From: Bacillota bacterium
Lineage (GTDB): Bacteria; Bacillota; Clostridia; Acetivibrionales; DTU013
Reading direction: 5' to 3'
DNA: 64,000 nucleotides
Assembly: GCA_023426125.1 (NCBI GenBank)
Contig: JAFABI010000032.1
Span: forward strand, 1-64,000
Of the stretch, positions 25,584 to 33,699 are shown in pieces (position 1 is the stretch's first letter; each line of letters starts with the position of its first letter). The notes beneath the pieces were generated by a model. The model ran no database searches. It had not been told where the DNA came from and saw only the letters and a list, made by a program, of their open reading frames with translations. The translations under genes were made by a program, and so were the position numbers.

Positions 25584-28385
25584 TCACCCGGTTCGAGTCT
25601 CAACCAGCCCGTATTTCACCTTGATGCGGTCCAGCTTTTCCAGCATGGGCTTTGCGATGTATCCCAGGAAAATCACGGTGGCTGACGCATGGATGAGGTC
25701 GAAGGGGATGCCTTGAAGGTAGGTAAGATAGAACATCTCCGCCCTGGGACGGCTCTGGAACATCAAAACCGTCGCGGGATTCATGATGCCGCCGTAAATA
25801 AAAAACGTGGCCAGCCCCCCGAAAATGCACAGCGCAATGGTGTTCCGCCGCAGGATGCCCTTCCGGAACAGGACGCCCGCAAGAAATCCGATGATGCCAA
25901 AGGCAAACATTTGCCATGGCGTCCATGGTCCCTGGCCGAAAAACATGTTGGATACAAAGCCGGTGACCGCGCCCACCAGAAATCCCGCTTCACCGCCGAA
26001 GGCCACGCCGGCGATGATGACCACGGCCACCACCGGCTTGAACTGGGGCAGCATGAAAAAGGCGGCGCGCCCCGCTACGCCGATAGCGCAAAGCACCGCG
26101 ATGACAATCAATTCCCGCGCCTGGGGCTTGCGGCTCTCAAATACCATCACAAAGGGCAGCATGGTCTCCAGTATGATGAGCAAACTGATAAAATAATACT
26201 TTCTATCGCCCAGATAATAGATACCGATATAAATCGTAAGGGGTATGGCAAGAAGTATCATCGCCATGGCCGTCAGGGTGCGTTTTGACAGGTGACGCTC
26301 ACCCGGCACCGTCTGCTCATTTGCTATGGATGCTGCGGGGGCGCCTGTCCTTCTCCGGTAAAACGTTCTGAAAAGGATCCCCAAGCCCGCCGCCACCGCA
26401 AGGATGGCCAGGCCATAGCGCCAGACATCGGCGGAATTTACAGACGATCCGGTGGACGATAGGTCTCCCGCAGCGATAAGCCGGGAGAGGTATCCTACGT
26501 CTCCGGCGGCAAAAGCCCCCGCCGCAAAAAAGCCCAACGCTGCAAAAAGCGCCGTGACTTTGTGTCCCAGAGGCTGTTTTTCCGGTTCTTTACCGTATGC
26601 CGATACGGTTTCCCTTCCTTCTTCCGGTTCTTCCTCAGGCAGTTGCTTTTGCTCCCGGGATGCAAGGCCGGAAGAGGCGTCATTTCCTTGCTGCGGCCGT
26701 ACCGAAAAAGGCGCCGCATCCCCTCCGCAGGCGGCAATAACATCCTCCGCCGTCACTGCCCCGGGCAGTCTATGCCGCGCCATTCGGTTGGCGGCGGTAG
26801 TGTAAAAGCTGTTGCCGGAAAAGAACCGGCGGGGCGCGTCTGAACTGACGATATTTCCGTCAAAAAACATGGCGCAGCGGTGGGCATGCCTGGCACAGAA
26901 CTCAATGTCATGACTTACCATAAGGACGGTGACGCCCTTTTGCAAAAGCTCTTCCAGTATTTCCGCAAAGCTTTGCTTGAATTCGGCGTCCAGGCCTTTG
27001 GTGGGCTCGTCCAGAAGCAGGATTTCCGGCTCCAGCAGCAGCACCTTGGCCAGCGCAGCCCTCTGCTGCTCACCGCCGGACAGGTCATAGGGGTGCATGG
27101 AAAGCAAATTGCCAAGACGGCACTGCTCTGCGACCCGCCTCACCTTATCGGTCTTTTCCTCCCTGGATAGCTTTTGCTCCGAAAGTATTTCAAAGAGATC
27201 TTCCTCAACGGTCTTTTTGACAAAAATAGCCTGGGGATTTTGCGGCAGTACGCCCAGCATCCGCTGAAAAAGCTGCCGGTTGCTTATCCGGGCCAGATCC
27301 TGGCCGTTTATTTTCACGGTACCCCTGTAAGGCTTATTAATGCCCGGGATCATCGACAGTGCCGTGGTTTTACCCGTACCGTTCCCGCCCAGGATGGCAC
27401 AGAACTCCCCGGGAAACACTTTCACGGAAAGGCCCTTCACCACGTCGGGTGCGTCCTTTTCATAACGGAACCACACCTCCTGGAGTTCAATGGCGGGCTT
27501 CCCTTTTTGTCCCTGCACCGGCGCGTCCGTCAGAGGCACTTCACCCAGAGGACGCTTTTGCGCAAAAGCGTCCAGCCATACGCGCCCCTCTCTCACAGTG
27601 ACGGGACAGGGCAGATCATTTTCCACACCGGCATAGATCCGCATGGGCGCCGGCATGGCAAGAAACATGCCGTGATGCCGTTCCTTCAGCTGTCTGCCCA
27701 CCTCTTCCGGTGTACCGTCGCAGACAAGCCGCCCCTCGTCCATCACCAGCACCCGGTCCGAAAGGGGAAATACCTCCTCCAGCCGATGCTCGGTGATGAT
27801 GACGGTAACTCCCAGTTCGCGGTTGATCTTGCCTACGGCGGCAAGAAATTCCGCCGCCGCGATGGGATCCAGCTGGCCGGTAGGCTCGTCCAGAATCAAT
27901 ACCGACGGCTGCATGGCCATAATGGCGGCAAGATTGAGAAGCTGTTTTTGCCCCCCGGATAATTCGGAGACATTCTTGTAAAACCAAGTCTGTATGCCGA
28001 AAAAGGACGCCATCTCGGCCACCCTCAGGCGTATGTCCGGCGTGTCGAAGCCCAGGCTTTCCAGTCCGAAGGCCAGCTCGTGCCATACCTTGTCGGTGAC
28101 GATCTGATTGTCCGGTGATTGCATGACAAATCCGATCCTCGCGCTCTGGGTACGCCGGTCGATATCCCCAAGAGGTGTGCCCTCAAACAGGATCTCTCCC
28201 TTTTTATCCCCGTGGGGAGTAAGCACGGTTTTCAGCTGCCTTAGAAGTGTGGATTTACCGCAGCCCGAAGAACCGCAAAGGGTGACAAAGCTCCCCTGTC
28301 CGATGGAAAGGGTAAAACCGCGCAGCGCCGGTTTCTGCTGGCAGGGATACGAAAAGGTCAGATTTCGGATTGTATAGCTTTCCAT
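25584..28385 (-). CDS. Fused ECF transporter: two EcfA ATPase domains plus S component (putative cobalamin importer)
   Basis: 933 residues from the ATG at 28385, which has GAAGGAGG upstream; the longer frame overlaps ecfT. ATPase 1 has Walker A CGSSGCGKST (about 37-46), signature LSGGQKQLLNLA and Walker B VLILDEPTGQLD. ATPase 2 has Walker A GGNGTGKTT (about 333-341), signature LSGGEQQRAALA and Walker B ILLLDEPTKGLD. A polar linker leads to a membrane part (about 590-933) with some eight hydrophobic segments resembling an S component (GVAGRAAFFMLPQFKPVVAVV, split motif region; GFVSNMFFGQGPWTPWQMF). Having A, A and S in one chain is unusual. EcfT is the next gene upstream, with a 28-base overlap. 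The cobalamin riboswitch R6 and DUF4430 neighbours point to cobalamin or a precursor as substrate; this is inferred. Confidence 0.85.
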   Translation of the reverse strand: MESYTIRNLTFSYPCQQKPALRGFTLSIGQGSFVTLCGSSGCGKSTLLRQLKTVLTPHGDKKGEILFEGTPLGDIDRRTQSARIGFVMQSPDNQIVTDKVWHELAFGLESLGFDTPDIRLRVAEMASFFGIQTWFYKNVSELSGGQKQLLNLAAIMAMQPSVLILDEPTGQLDPIAAAEFLAAVGKINRELGVTVIITEHRLEEVFPLSDRVLVMDEGRLVCDGTPEEVGRQLKERHHGMFLAMPAPMRIYAGVENDLPCPVTVREGRVWLDAFAQKRPLGEVPLTDAPVQGQKGKPAIELQEVWFRYEKDAPDVVKGLSVKVFPGEFCAILGGNGTGKTTALSMIPGINKPYRGTVKINGQDLARISNRQLFQRMLGVLPQNPQAIFVKKTVEEDLFEILSEQKLSREEKTDKVRRVAEQCRLGNLLSMHPYDLSGGEQQRAALAKVLLLEPEILLLDEPTKGLDAEFKQSFAEILEELLQKGVTVLMVSHDIEFCARHAHRCAMFFDGNIVSSDAPRRFFSGNSFYTTAANRMARHRLPGAVTAEDVIAACGGDAAPFSVRPQQGNDASSGLASREQKQLPEEEPEEGRETVSAYGKEPEKQPLGHKVTALFAALGFFAAGAFAAGDVGYLSRLIAAGDLSSTGSSVNSADVWRYGLAILAVAAGLGILFRTFYRRRTGAPAASIANEQTVPGERHLSKRTLTAMAMILLAIPLTIYIGIYYLGDRKYYFISLLIILETMLPFVMVFESRKPQARELIVIAVLCAIGVAGRAAFFMLPQFKPVVAVVIIAGVAFGGEAGFLVGAVTGFVSNMFFGQGPWTPWQMFAFGIIGFLAGVLFRKGILRRNTIALCIFGGLATFFIYGGIMNPATVLMFQSRPRAEMFYLTYLQGIPFDLIHASATVIFLGYIAKPMLEKLDRIKVKYGLVETRTG

Positions 28386-29248
28386 TTCCGGTCCTCCTTC
28401 AGGTTGATGACTACCGGGGCGATGCACAGCGCCAGATAGCAAAGGTACAGGCTGACGGGATAAAGCTCCGGCCCCACGCCCTTCATGGTGGGAAAGTAGC
28501 GGTAATAAAGTCCGCCCAGCATGGAACCCGTAACAATATAGCCGCCGCAAAAAAACAGGAAGAGCAAGGCTTTTATGTCCCGCCGGTCGAAACGGTAAAT
28601 AGAAAAAGCGGTACGGCCAGGCAATCCGTACCCCCTGCTTTTCATGGAATCCGCCGTTTCAATGGCATTCTCCAGCGCCCAGGTCACCATGGCGGACAGG
28701 ATCCGGATACCGTGCCGTGCCCGCTGTATAAGGCTTCCGTTCCCCACGTCCCTTCCCACGCACATCTGCGCCCTGGATACCACCTTGAGCTGTGCCTTGA
28801 AGCGGGGCACAAAACGAAGGGCCATGGATAAGATCAGCGACATGGCTGGAATGACCCGCCCAAAAAGATAGATAAACTTGTCTGAGGTCATTACGGCATT
28901 GTAGCAGGAAAACCAGCATATGACGGTAATGAGCATTACAGCCGCCGCAACGCCGTAGGTGATGGATTCCAGTGTCAAAGGATTGCCGTCCCGCAGGTAG
29001 GTGAGGATGGTCCCCCCTTCATGGTTGAAGGCAGGATTGATGAGCGCCGTAACAGCCAGCATGGGCAGCATGTATTTCAGATTAAAGCGCAGCGCCTTTT
29101 TGCCGTTCAGATAAACCGAATAGCTGAAGGCACACAGCAGTGAAATGCCCAGACATACCGGATGCATGAAGAACGTGGAAAACAGCACCACCAGCGTAAA
29201 ATATAAGAAATTAACCGTTGGGTGGTAAGAAGAGAAGGAGTCCTTCAT
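28358..29248 (-). CDS. ECF transporter transmembrane component EcfT
   Basis: 296 residues with about six hydrophobic segments. Between them lies the cytoplasmic coupling region with ETADSMKSRGYGLPGRT, the conserved SRGYG-type motif of EcfT (CbiQ-like) proteins that docks onto the EcfA ATPases. The start at 29248 overlaps the stop of the DUF4430 gene by ATGA, and the end overlaps the fused EcfA-S gene. Together they make a complete ECF importer (T plus A-A-S). The operon starts at riboswitch R6, which predicts derepression when intracellular cobalamin is low. Confidence 0.85.
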   Translation of the reverse strand: MKDSFSSYHPTVNFLYFTLVVLFSTFFMHPVCLGISLLCAFSYSVYLNGKKALRFNLKYMLPMLAVTALINPAFNHEGGTILTYLRDGNPLTLESITYGVAAAVMLITVICWFSCYNAVMTSDKFIYLFGRVIPAMSLILSMALRFVPRFKAQLKVVSRAQMCVGRDVGNGSLIQRARHGIRILSAMVTWALENAIETADSMKSRGYGLPGRTAFSIYRFDRRDIKALLFLFFCGGYIVTGSMLGGLYYRYFPTMKGVGPELYPVSLYLCYLALCIAPVVINLKEDRKWKAIQSEI

Positions 29249-30213
29249 TCTTCACCTCCTATGGCGTAATATCCGTCCACATCGCGCCCCAGATCGCAGG
29301 TATAAACCCATTCCACCACATCGCCGTCCTTCAGTTGGTAGCGGGAACAGCCATAATTGGGAAACCAGTCGTTGACCTTATACATCCAGCCGGAAAGTTC
29401 ACCGACATCAAATTCATAGAGATTATTGATACCTTCGATGTATACACTGTTGTATATGAGAACATTCACAAACTCCATATGGATCTTGTTTTTCTTCATT
29501 TCCCGCAAAAGCACGTTGAACACCGATTCGCCCTCATAGAAAGTCACTTCGGTGGCCGGGAAAATGACTCCGTCTTCCGGCACCAGCTCTACTTTCTCTT
29601 TATCCAGGTAGTCCATGTTGTCAAGAATGGTGTTGCAGCGCACCGACAGCGTACAGGTATATTCCGTATCCTTAATGACCGCATTCTGGGGCTCCACCGG
29701 AACCGGCTTTCCCTCCGGAACCGGCTCGGTGAGGTATTTATCCTTGCCGGTCCCGCGGTCGATGGTCATGCCTTGCCGGCGGGAGTATTCCACCGAGCCC
29801 TTTTCAACACCGGAAGAAGATTCGTCTCCTCCCATAGCCGCCGCCAGTGCCTGCTTTTCCTCCGCAGTCAGCCGTTTGCCGCCCGAGGGTGGGAGAGTCG
29901 GCTTCGGTGTAACAGTGGTCCCTTCCGGTGTTGCAGGCACACTGGTTTCCTCTGTCTCCGGCAAATCCGCCGGAGGCGTGGCACTGACATTTTCCGCCGG
30001 ATCAGTGGCAGCCGGCGGCGTGCTTTCCGGTTCCATTGAAGCATCCTCCGGCGCTGCGTCTGTCGGCGCAGGCGTAGCCTGCCCATATGCCTGTACCGGT
30101 AGCGAAGGGACCGGCCCCGTGCGTCTGGCATACCCGCCGCCCCACATATAGGCGGCGGTAAGCGCAGCGATAACGACCACCGCCGCAATGATTTTATTTT
30201 TTGTTATCTTCAT
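29245..30213 (-). CDS. Membrane-anchored transcobalamin-like DUF4430 protein
   Basis: 322 residues. An N-terminal hydrophobic anchor or signal (IIAAVVVIAALTAAYMWGGG) is followed by a Pro/Thr/Ala-rich spacer of ~80 residues, able to cross the wall. The C-terminal DUF4430 domain (about 190-315) contains GESVFNVLLREM, ELSGWMYKVNDWFPNYG and LKDGDVVEWVYTCDLG. No lipobox Cys or SLH is present. It lies between the barrel-SLH gene (34-base gap) and ecfT (ATGA overlap). The barrel and beta-domain are thus split into two proteins, while both occur in one chain in the 15882-21110 gene. Likely it hands a ligand from the surface to the ECF S component; this is inferred. Confidence 0.8.
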   Translation of the reverse strand: MKITKNKIIAAVVVIAALTAAYMWGGGYARRTGPVPSLPVQAYGQATPAPTDAAPEDASMEPESTPPAATDPAENVSATPPADLPETEETSVPATPEGTTVTPKPTLPPSGGKRLTAEEKQALAAAMGGDESSSGVEKGSVEYSRRQGMTIDRGTGKDKYLTEPVPEGKPVPVEPQNAVIKDTEYTCTLSVRCNTILDNMDYLDKEKVELVPEDGVIFPATEVTFYEGESVFNVLLREMKKNKIHMEFVNVLIYNSVYIEGINNLYEFDVGELSGWMYKVNDWFPNYGCSRYQLKDGDVVEWVYTCDLGRDVDGYYAIGGEE

Positions 30214-30246
30214 CCTTAAGCTCGCTCCTTTACAGCGGCGTTTAAT

Positions 30247-31917
30247 TTATAAAAGCTTTGCCGCCGCTAAAAGATTATAAAGCATCTGGGCTACTTCAGA
30301 GCGTTTGATTTCTGCCTTTGGAAGAATCTCCAGCGCTTCCTGGGATAATATATCCTCCTTGTAGCAGAATGCCAGCGATGCCCTTGCCCAATCCGCACTC
30401 TGTATATAATCGCCGAATTGAGCCAGCACATCGCGTATTTCGCCGGTATCCATGGCGGTATCCATGCCGCAGAGCTTAGCGGCCCGCGCCACCATCGCCG
30501 CGGCCTCCTGCCGGGTAATGGTGCCCTCCGGGCCAAAGGTGGCCGCTGTGGTACCATTGACGATGCCATAGGTGTTTGCCGTACCTACATAGCCCGCATA
30601 CCACTGATTTGAGGGCACATCGGTAAAAACGCTGCTGGCTTTCGTCGTCAGGCCGAGGCCTCGCACTACAATGGCGGCAAATTCCGCACGGGTCATGGTG
30701 GCCTCCGGATCAAAGGCGGTTTCCGTAATACCGTTGATAATGCCCCTGGCAGCCAGCGCCTCGATGGCGGGCTGGTTGTCATGGGCGGAGATATCCGGGA
30801 AGGTTTTGCCGGGTACGGTGATAGGCATCACCTGTACGTCAGGGTTTTTACCCTCCAGGCCGGCAATCGGTGTTGCAGGCGTGTCGTCATTTCCTGCCCC
30901 GGCGACGTCGTTCATTCGGTACAGGCTGTTTTTGCCGTTCATGGCGCGCTGTGCCGCAACAAGAGCATAAAACGCCTGCTCCGTCGCCATCTGGTTGCTG
31001 CCGCTGCCGTCGGCGGTGTGGAGGAAGCCTTTACCTTTTATGTAGAAGGTAAGGAGATTGTCCACCGCAGTCTTTCCATTTTTTATAAAACGGGGATCAT
31101 CCAGGGGGATGCCAAGCTCGGCAAGGGCTACAATGACCTGCGCGCAGCTCTCGGAATTAGCGGTCCCCCAGCTTGCATAGCCCCCGTTTGAACGCTGCAA
31201 GTCTGAGAGGCAAGCCAGGGCTTCCTCCGTGACCTTTTTGACCTCGTCCCTGTGCTGGTATTTGGCAAGAGCCTGAAGCGCCATGGCGGTGATGTCCGGA
31301 TCAGACTTTTCATCCTCCGACGTGGCGGAGCCACTCCCACCAAACAAGGAGAATCCGCCGTCGGAGAGCTGGCGCCGCAGTATTTCATCCACATACATAT
31401 CCCGGGTAGCCTGGGTCGCCGCCTCCGGATTACGGGGGATGGCATAATTGCCGGAATCCAGCGCGATCAGTGCAAAGATTGGCCCGTTGATGCCCTGCCA
31501 GATGGTCTTGTCGAAATCCCCCAAGGCCATCGTCAGGTCATAGCCCGCCACATCAGTGGGATCATAGCCTGCGGCGGTGAGTCCGAGGATAACCCTGGAA
31601 TATTCGGTGTATTTTTTCGTATGGAGCACGCCGTCGCAGGCTTTGACATACGCTGAGACGGTGGCGAAATAGTCCTGGTAATACTTTTCCGGTACTTCAT
31701 AGCCTGCGCGGGCAAGGCCCAAAACCGCCCATTCTCCGCCGATGGAGCCCACCTGCGGGCTTTTGACCGTTTTTGCCATGTACTGCGCCGTATCCGCAAC
31801 CGCGTCATCCACCGCCTGCGACGTCGCCGCGAGAGCCGTTCCGCTGAGAAGCAGGGAAAGAAGCATCGCCAGTATCAGCATTACTGAAATTGGACGGCTA
31901 AGTTTTCTTTGATCCAT
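30247..31917 (-). CDS. SLH-anchored protein with prenyltransferase-like helical barrel (transcobalamin-like)
   Basis: 556 residues, with ATG at 31917 behind GAGGAGG. A signal peptide (about 1-30) precedes a helical region (about 32-325). Its internal repeats have QxxxGGF/Y wording (RRQLSDGGFSLFGG, LQRSNGGYASWG), typical of prenyltransferase/squalene-cyclase alpha-alpha barrels, the fold also used by transcobalamin and intrinsic factor. No terpenoid-cyclase DxDD motif is obvious. SLH repeats occupy about 370-556 (FPDISAHDNQPAIEALAARG, FTDVPSNQWYAGYV); the third is weaker. It is the first gene after riboswitch R6 and its terminator. A cobalamin-binding receptor role is inferred from fold, regulation and ECF neighbours. 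Confidence 0.85.
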   Translation of the reverse strand: MDQRKLSRPISVMLILAMLLSLLLSGTALAATSQAVDDAVADTAQYMAKTVKSPQVGSIGGEWAVLGLARAGYEVPEKYYQDYFATVSAYVKACDGVLHTKKYTEYSRVILGLTAAGYDPTDVAGYDLTMALGDFDKTIWQGINGPIFALIALDSGNYAIPRNPEAATQATRDMYVDEILRRQLSDGGFSLFGGSGSATSEDEKSDPDITAMALQALAKYQHRDEVKKVTEEALACLSDLQRSNGGYASWGTANSESCAQVIVALAELGIPLDDPRFIKNGKTAVDNLLTFYIKGKGFLHTADGSGSNQMATEQAFYALVAAQRAMNGKNSLYRMNDVAGAGNDDTPATPIAGLEGKNPDVQVMPITVPGKTFPDISAHDNQPAIEALAARGIINGITETAFDPEATMTRAEFAAIVVRGLGLTTKASSVFTDVPSNQWYAGYVGTANTYGIVNGTTAATFGPEGTITRQEAAAMVARAAKLCGMDTAMDTGEIRDVLAQFGDYIQSADWARASLAFCYKEDILSQEALEILPKAEIKRSEVAQMLYNLLAAAKLL

Positions 31918-31998
31918 TTTTTATAACCTCCTCTATTATTTCACAACGTGAATGTTACGGAAAAACGAAATCATATCCGGTTGCCTTTTTCGGACGGA

Positions 31999-32039
31999 CA
32001 AAAAATAAACCTCTCAACATGGCTGTTAAGAGGTTTATT
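31999..32039 (-). terminator. Riboswitch R6 terminator
   Basis: On the minus strand AATAAACCTCTTAACAGCC... pairs with ...GAGAGGTTTATT and is followed by TTTTGTCC. It stands ~80 bases before the start at 31917. Confidence 0.8.
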
Positions 32040-32131
32040 ATGGGTAATTACACTCCAAATAAATACGCAGGATAATAAAAGCTACTATCCCTATAACATC
32101 CTCTATCGCTCGTAGAGTTTTGCGTCCGAAC

Positions 32132-32308
32132 AAACAGGCAGGTCTTCTGGCTCAAGCATCATTACCCTTACTGCCTTCCCGGTTTCCCAGTGGCATTCCG
32201 CAAGGGCTCCTCTTTCACAGCGGCGGGACCGCGCGGGCTTCTTCATACCCGCTTCCCTTTTCACCGATGCATGGATGAGTTCGTCAAATCCACCATCGGC
32301 ACCTGTAT
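32132..32308 (-). ncRNA. Cobalamin riboswitch (R6) heading the ECF/transcobalamin-like operon
   Basis: The minus strand shows the B12 box GAGCCAGAAGACCTGCC, GCCACTGGGAAACCGGGAAGGC, and the CGGTCCCGCCGCTGTGAAAG and GGTGAAAAGGGAAGC elements, ending at ACAGGTGCCG. It controls 31917 and probably all genes down to 25584, perhaps to 15882. Confidence 0.92.
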
Positions 32309-32335
32309 TGGTTTACGATTTAGTTTTCCAGTTTC

Positions 32336-32364
32336 ACTATAACTTATAAAATAGCTTTTGTCAT
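32336..32364 (-). promoter_or_regulatory. Promoter for riboswitch R6 operon
   Basis: ATGACA (32359-32364), a 17-base spacer and TATAGT (32336-32341) on the minus strand. It has the same wording and spacing as the R7 promoter. Confidence 0.7.
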
Positions 32365-32407
32365 GTAAAATATTTATTGTTTTTTGAATTTTTTGATTAT
32401 TCCATGG

Positions 32408-32437
32408 AGCAAAACTATTTTACAAAGCCTTCGGCAT
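32408..32437 (-). pseudogene. Stranded 3' end of an SLH surface-protein gene
   Basis: The minus strand reads RYAEGFVK then TAG, followed by TTTTGCTCC. This matches the ends of the intact SLH genes (RFVEGFVK at 21213, RFAEGFMK at 15882), including bases past the stop. No SLH coding sequence adjoins it. The rest of 32440-32830 is AT-rich and shows no gene I can support. Confidence 0.6.
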
Positions 32438-32833
32438 ACCGTACTTCATTTCGCTCGCAAAATATTATAATTAGGAACTAACCTTACTTCGGGTTTTGCT
32501 TTTTAAAAGAAGTCAAAGAACTTCAGTATCAAATTCAAGGGCAGAAGCTTCAATTCTGCTCTAGTGTTTGATGTCATCTGCTTGATAGCTGCGAAAGCTA
32601 AAACTATTCGGCAATTCAGGATTACAGACATTTGCTATTTTATCTGCATCTATTTTCATATTAGTTATCCGGTAACTTATTATGTCAAATTTCCTGCTGA
32701 GAACATGTAACAAATCGTACCGATCGGGAATAATTTATAATTAGCATTATTAAACAATAATCACCTGCGTCTTGTATACAGATTAATGCTAAATTGAACA
32801 CATAGTTACATGATTATGCAAGGAGGAATCAAA

Positions 32834-33220
32834 ATGAGAAGCGGAACCAATTTCAAGACAGCCTTAATGGGAATGCGTCCAGTTTATAGATACCTCAGTA
32901 ATGGGGTGTCTGCAATGAATTCATTTTACAGCAATTTGATGAGGAATTTCACCAGTAATATTACTGCAAGACCCAGTTTTGATCTATCTGCAAGACCCAG
33001 CCTTGATCTATCTGCAACACCCAGCCTTAATCTAACTGCTACACCACAGATAACAACAACATTAGCAATAACGACCACCTACAGTCTAGGTTCTGGACTG
33101 AGCAACTCCGTAACGGGCAATGCTGGGGCCAGTAGCTTAGTATCTGCGAATGCTGGGACTATTGGCTCAGTATCAGCGAGTACTTCTTCCAATGCTTCCA
33201 CAAGCGGCGAAGGAGAGTGA
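32834..33220 (+). CDS. Small Ser/Thr/Ala-rich repeat protein of unknown function
   Basis: 128 residues from the ATG at 32834, which follows AAGGAGG; the upstream ATG at 32810 has no site. The N-terminal ~40 residues are basic and mixed. Then come 8-residue repeats (ARPSFDLS, ARPSLDLS, ATPSLNLT) and a low-complexity Thr/Ser/Ala/Gly tail ending SGEGE. There are no membrane segments, signal peptide or Cys. I recognise no family. Codon use is more AT-rich than in the flanking genes, and it sits alone in an AT-rich island between the B12 operon and a hydrolase gene. It could be a surface, spore or phage-type structural protein; this is unproven. Confidence 0.5.
   Translation: MRSGTNFKTALMGMRPVYRYLSNGVSAMNSFYSNLMRNFTSNITARPSFDLSARPSLDLSATPSLNLTATPQITTTLAITTTYSLGSGLSNSVTGNAGASSLVSANAGTIGSVSASTSSNASTSGEGE
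32966..33037 (+). repeat. Three 24-bp tandem repeats inside the small repeat protein
   Basis: The units begin gcaagacccagttttgat, gcaagacccagccttgat and gcaacacccagccttaat, each 24 bases and in frame, giving the A-R/T-P-S-x-x-L-S/T octapeptide. Confidence 0.85.
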
Positions 33221-33355
33221 GCTTGAAAAACATACAAAACAGATAAGAAGATATCAGATAGGTCTTGTTGACAGTATGGCTGCATTCAAGAACTATCTGA
33301 ACCATTCATGCGATCTAATGATTTACTCTCATATTAAATACATCTTCAACGTGAA

Positions 33356-33574
33356 ATGAAAAAATGTTTACACCTTCTTTCTGTAGCATATCATCCAAGT
33401 ATCCAAAAAATACAGAGGTACTTAAAATATGGATTACCAACGCTAGACTGCTTATATGGAACAGTAAAACAAAGAATAGTTTCCGCGCTTTCCTTGATAA
33501 CTCTGCTAAATGTTTTTATGCTAATTTTATTCACTAAATTAACAGTAAGTTACTCTTTCATCCTAGCTTCATGA
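33356..33574 (+). CDS. Doubtful small ORF with hydrophobic C-terminus
   Basis: 72 codons with one hydrophobic segment (LSLITLLNVFMLILF). No ribosome site precedes the ATG, and no family is recognised. The 33221-33699 gap holds nothing firmer. Confidence 0.15.
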   Translation: MKKCLHLLSVAYHPSIQKIQRYLKYGLPTLDCLYGTVKQRIVSALSLITLLNVFMLILFTKLTVSYSFILAS

Positions 33575-33699
33575 GACTTTATTCCATCTTTTGCGGCAGG
33601 TGAATTCGGTAATAGCCTCCCCTATAATTGTATCAGAGCAGAATCTGTTTTCCAGCCTTAAGTAATTGGTGATATCAGGAGAAAATGCGGATTTATTCT

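Noticed and set aside
29615..30151. 178-codon plus-strand frame over the DUF4430 anchor gene
   Set aside because: It is antisense to a Pro/Thr-rich spacer; low-complexity codons leave the opposite frames open by chance.
33150..33359. Plus-strand ORF overlapping the end of the repeat protein
   Set aside because: It has no ribosome site and no family. A frameshifted extension of the repeat protein is possible but not supported.
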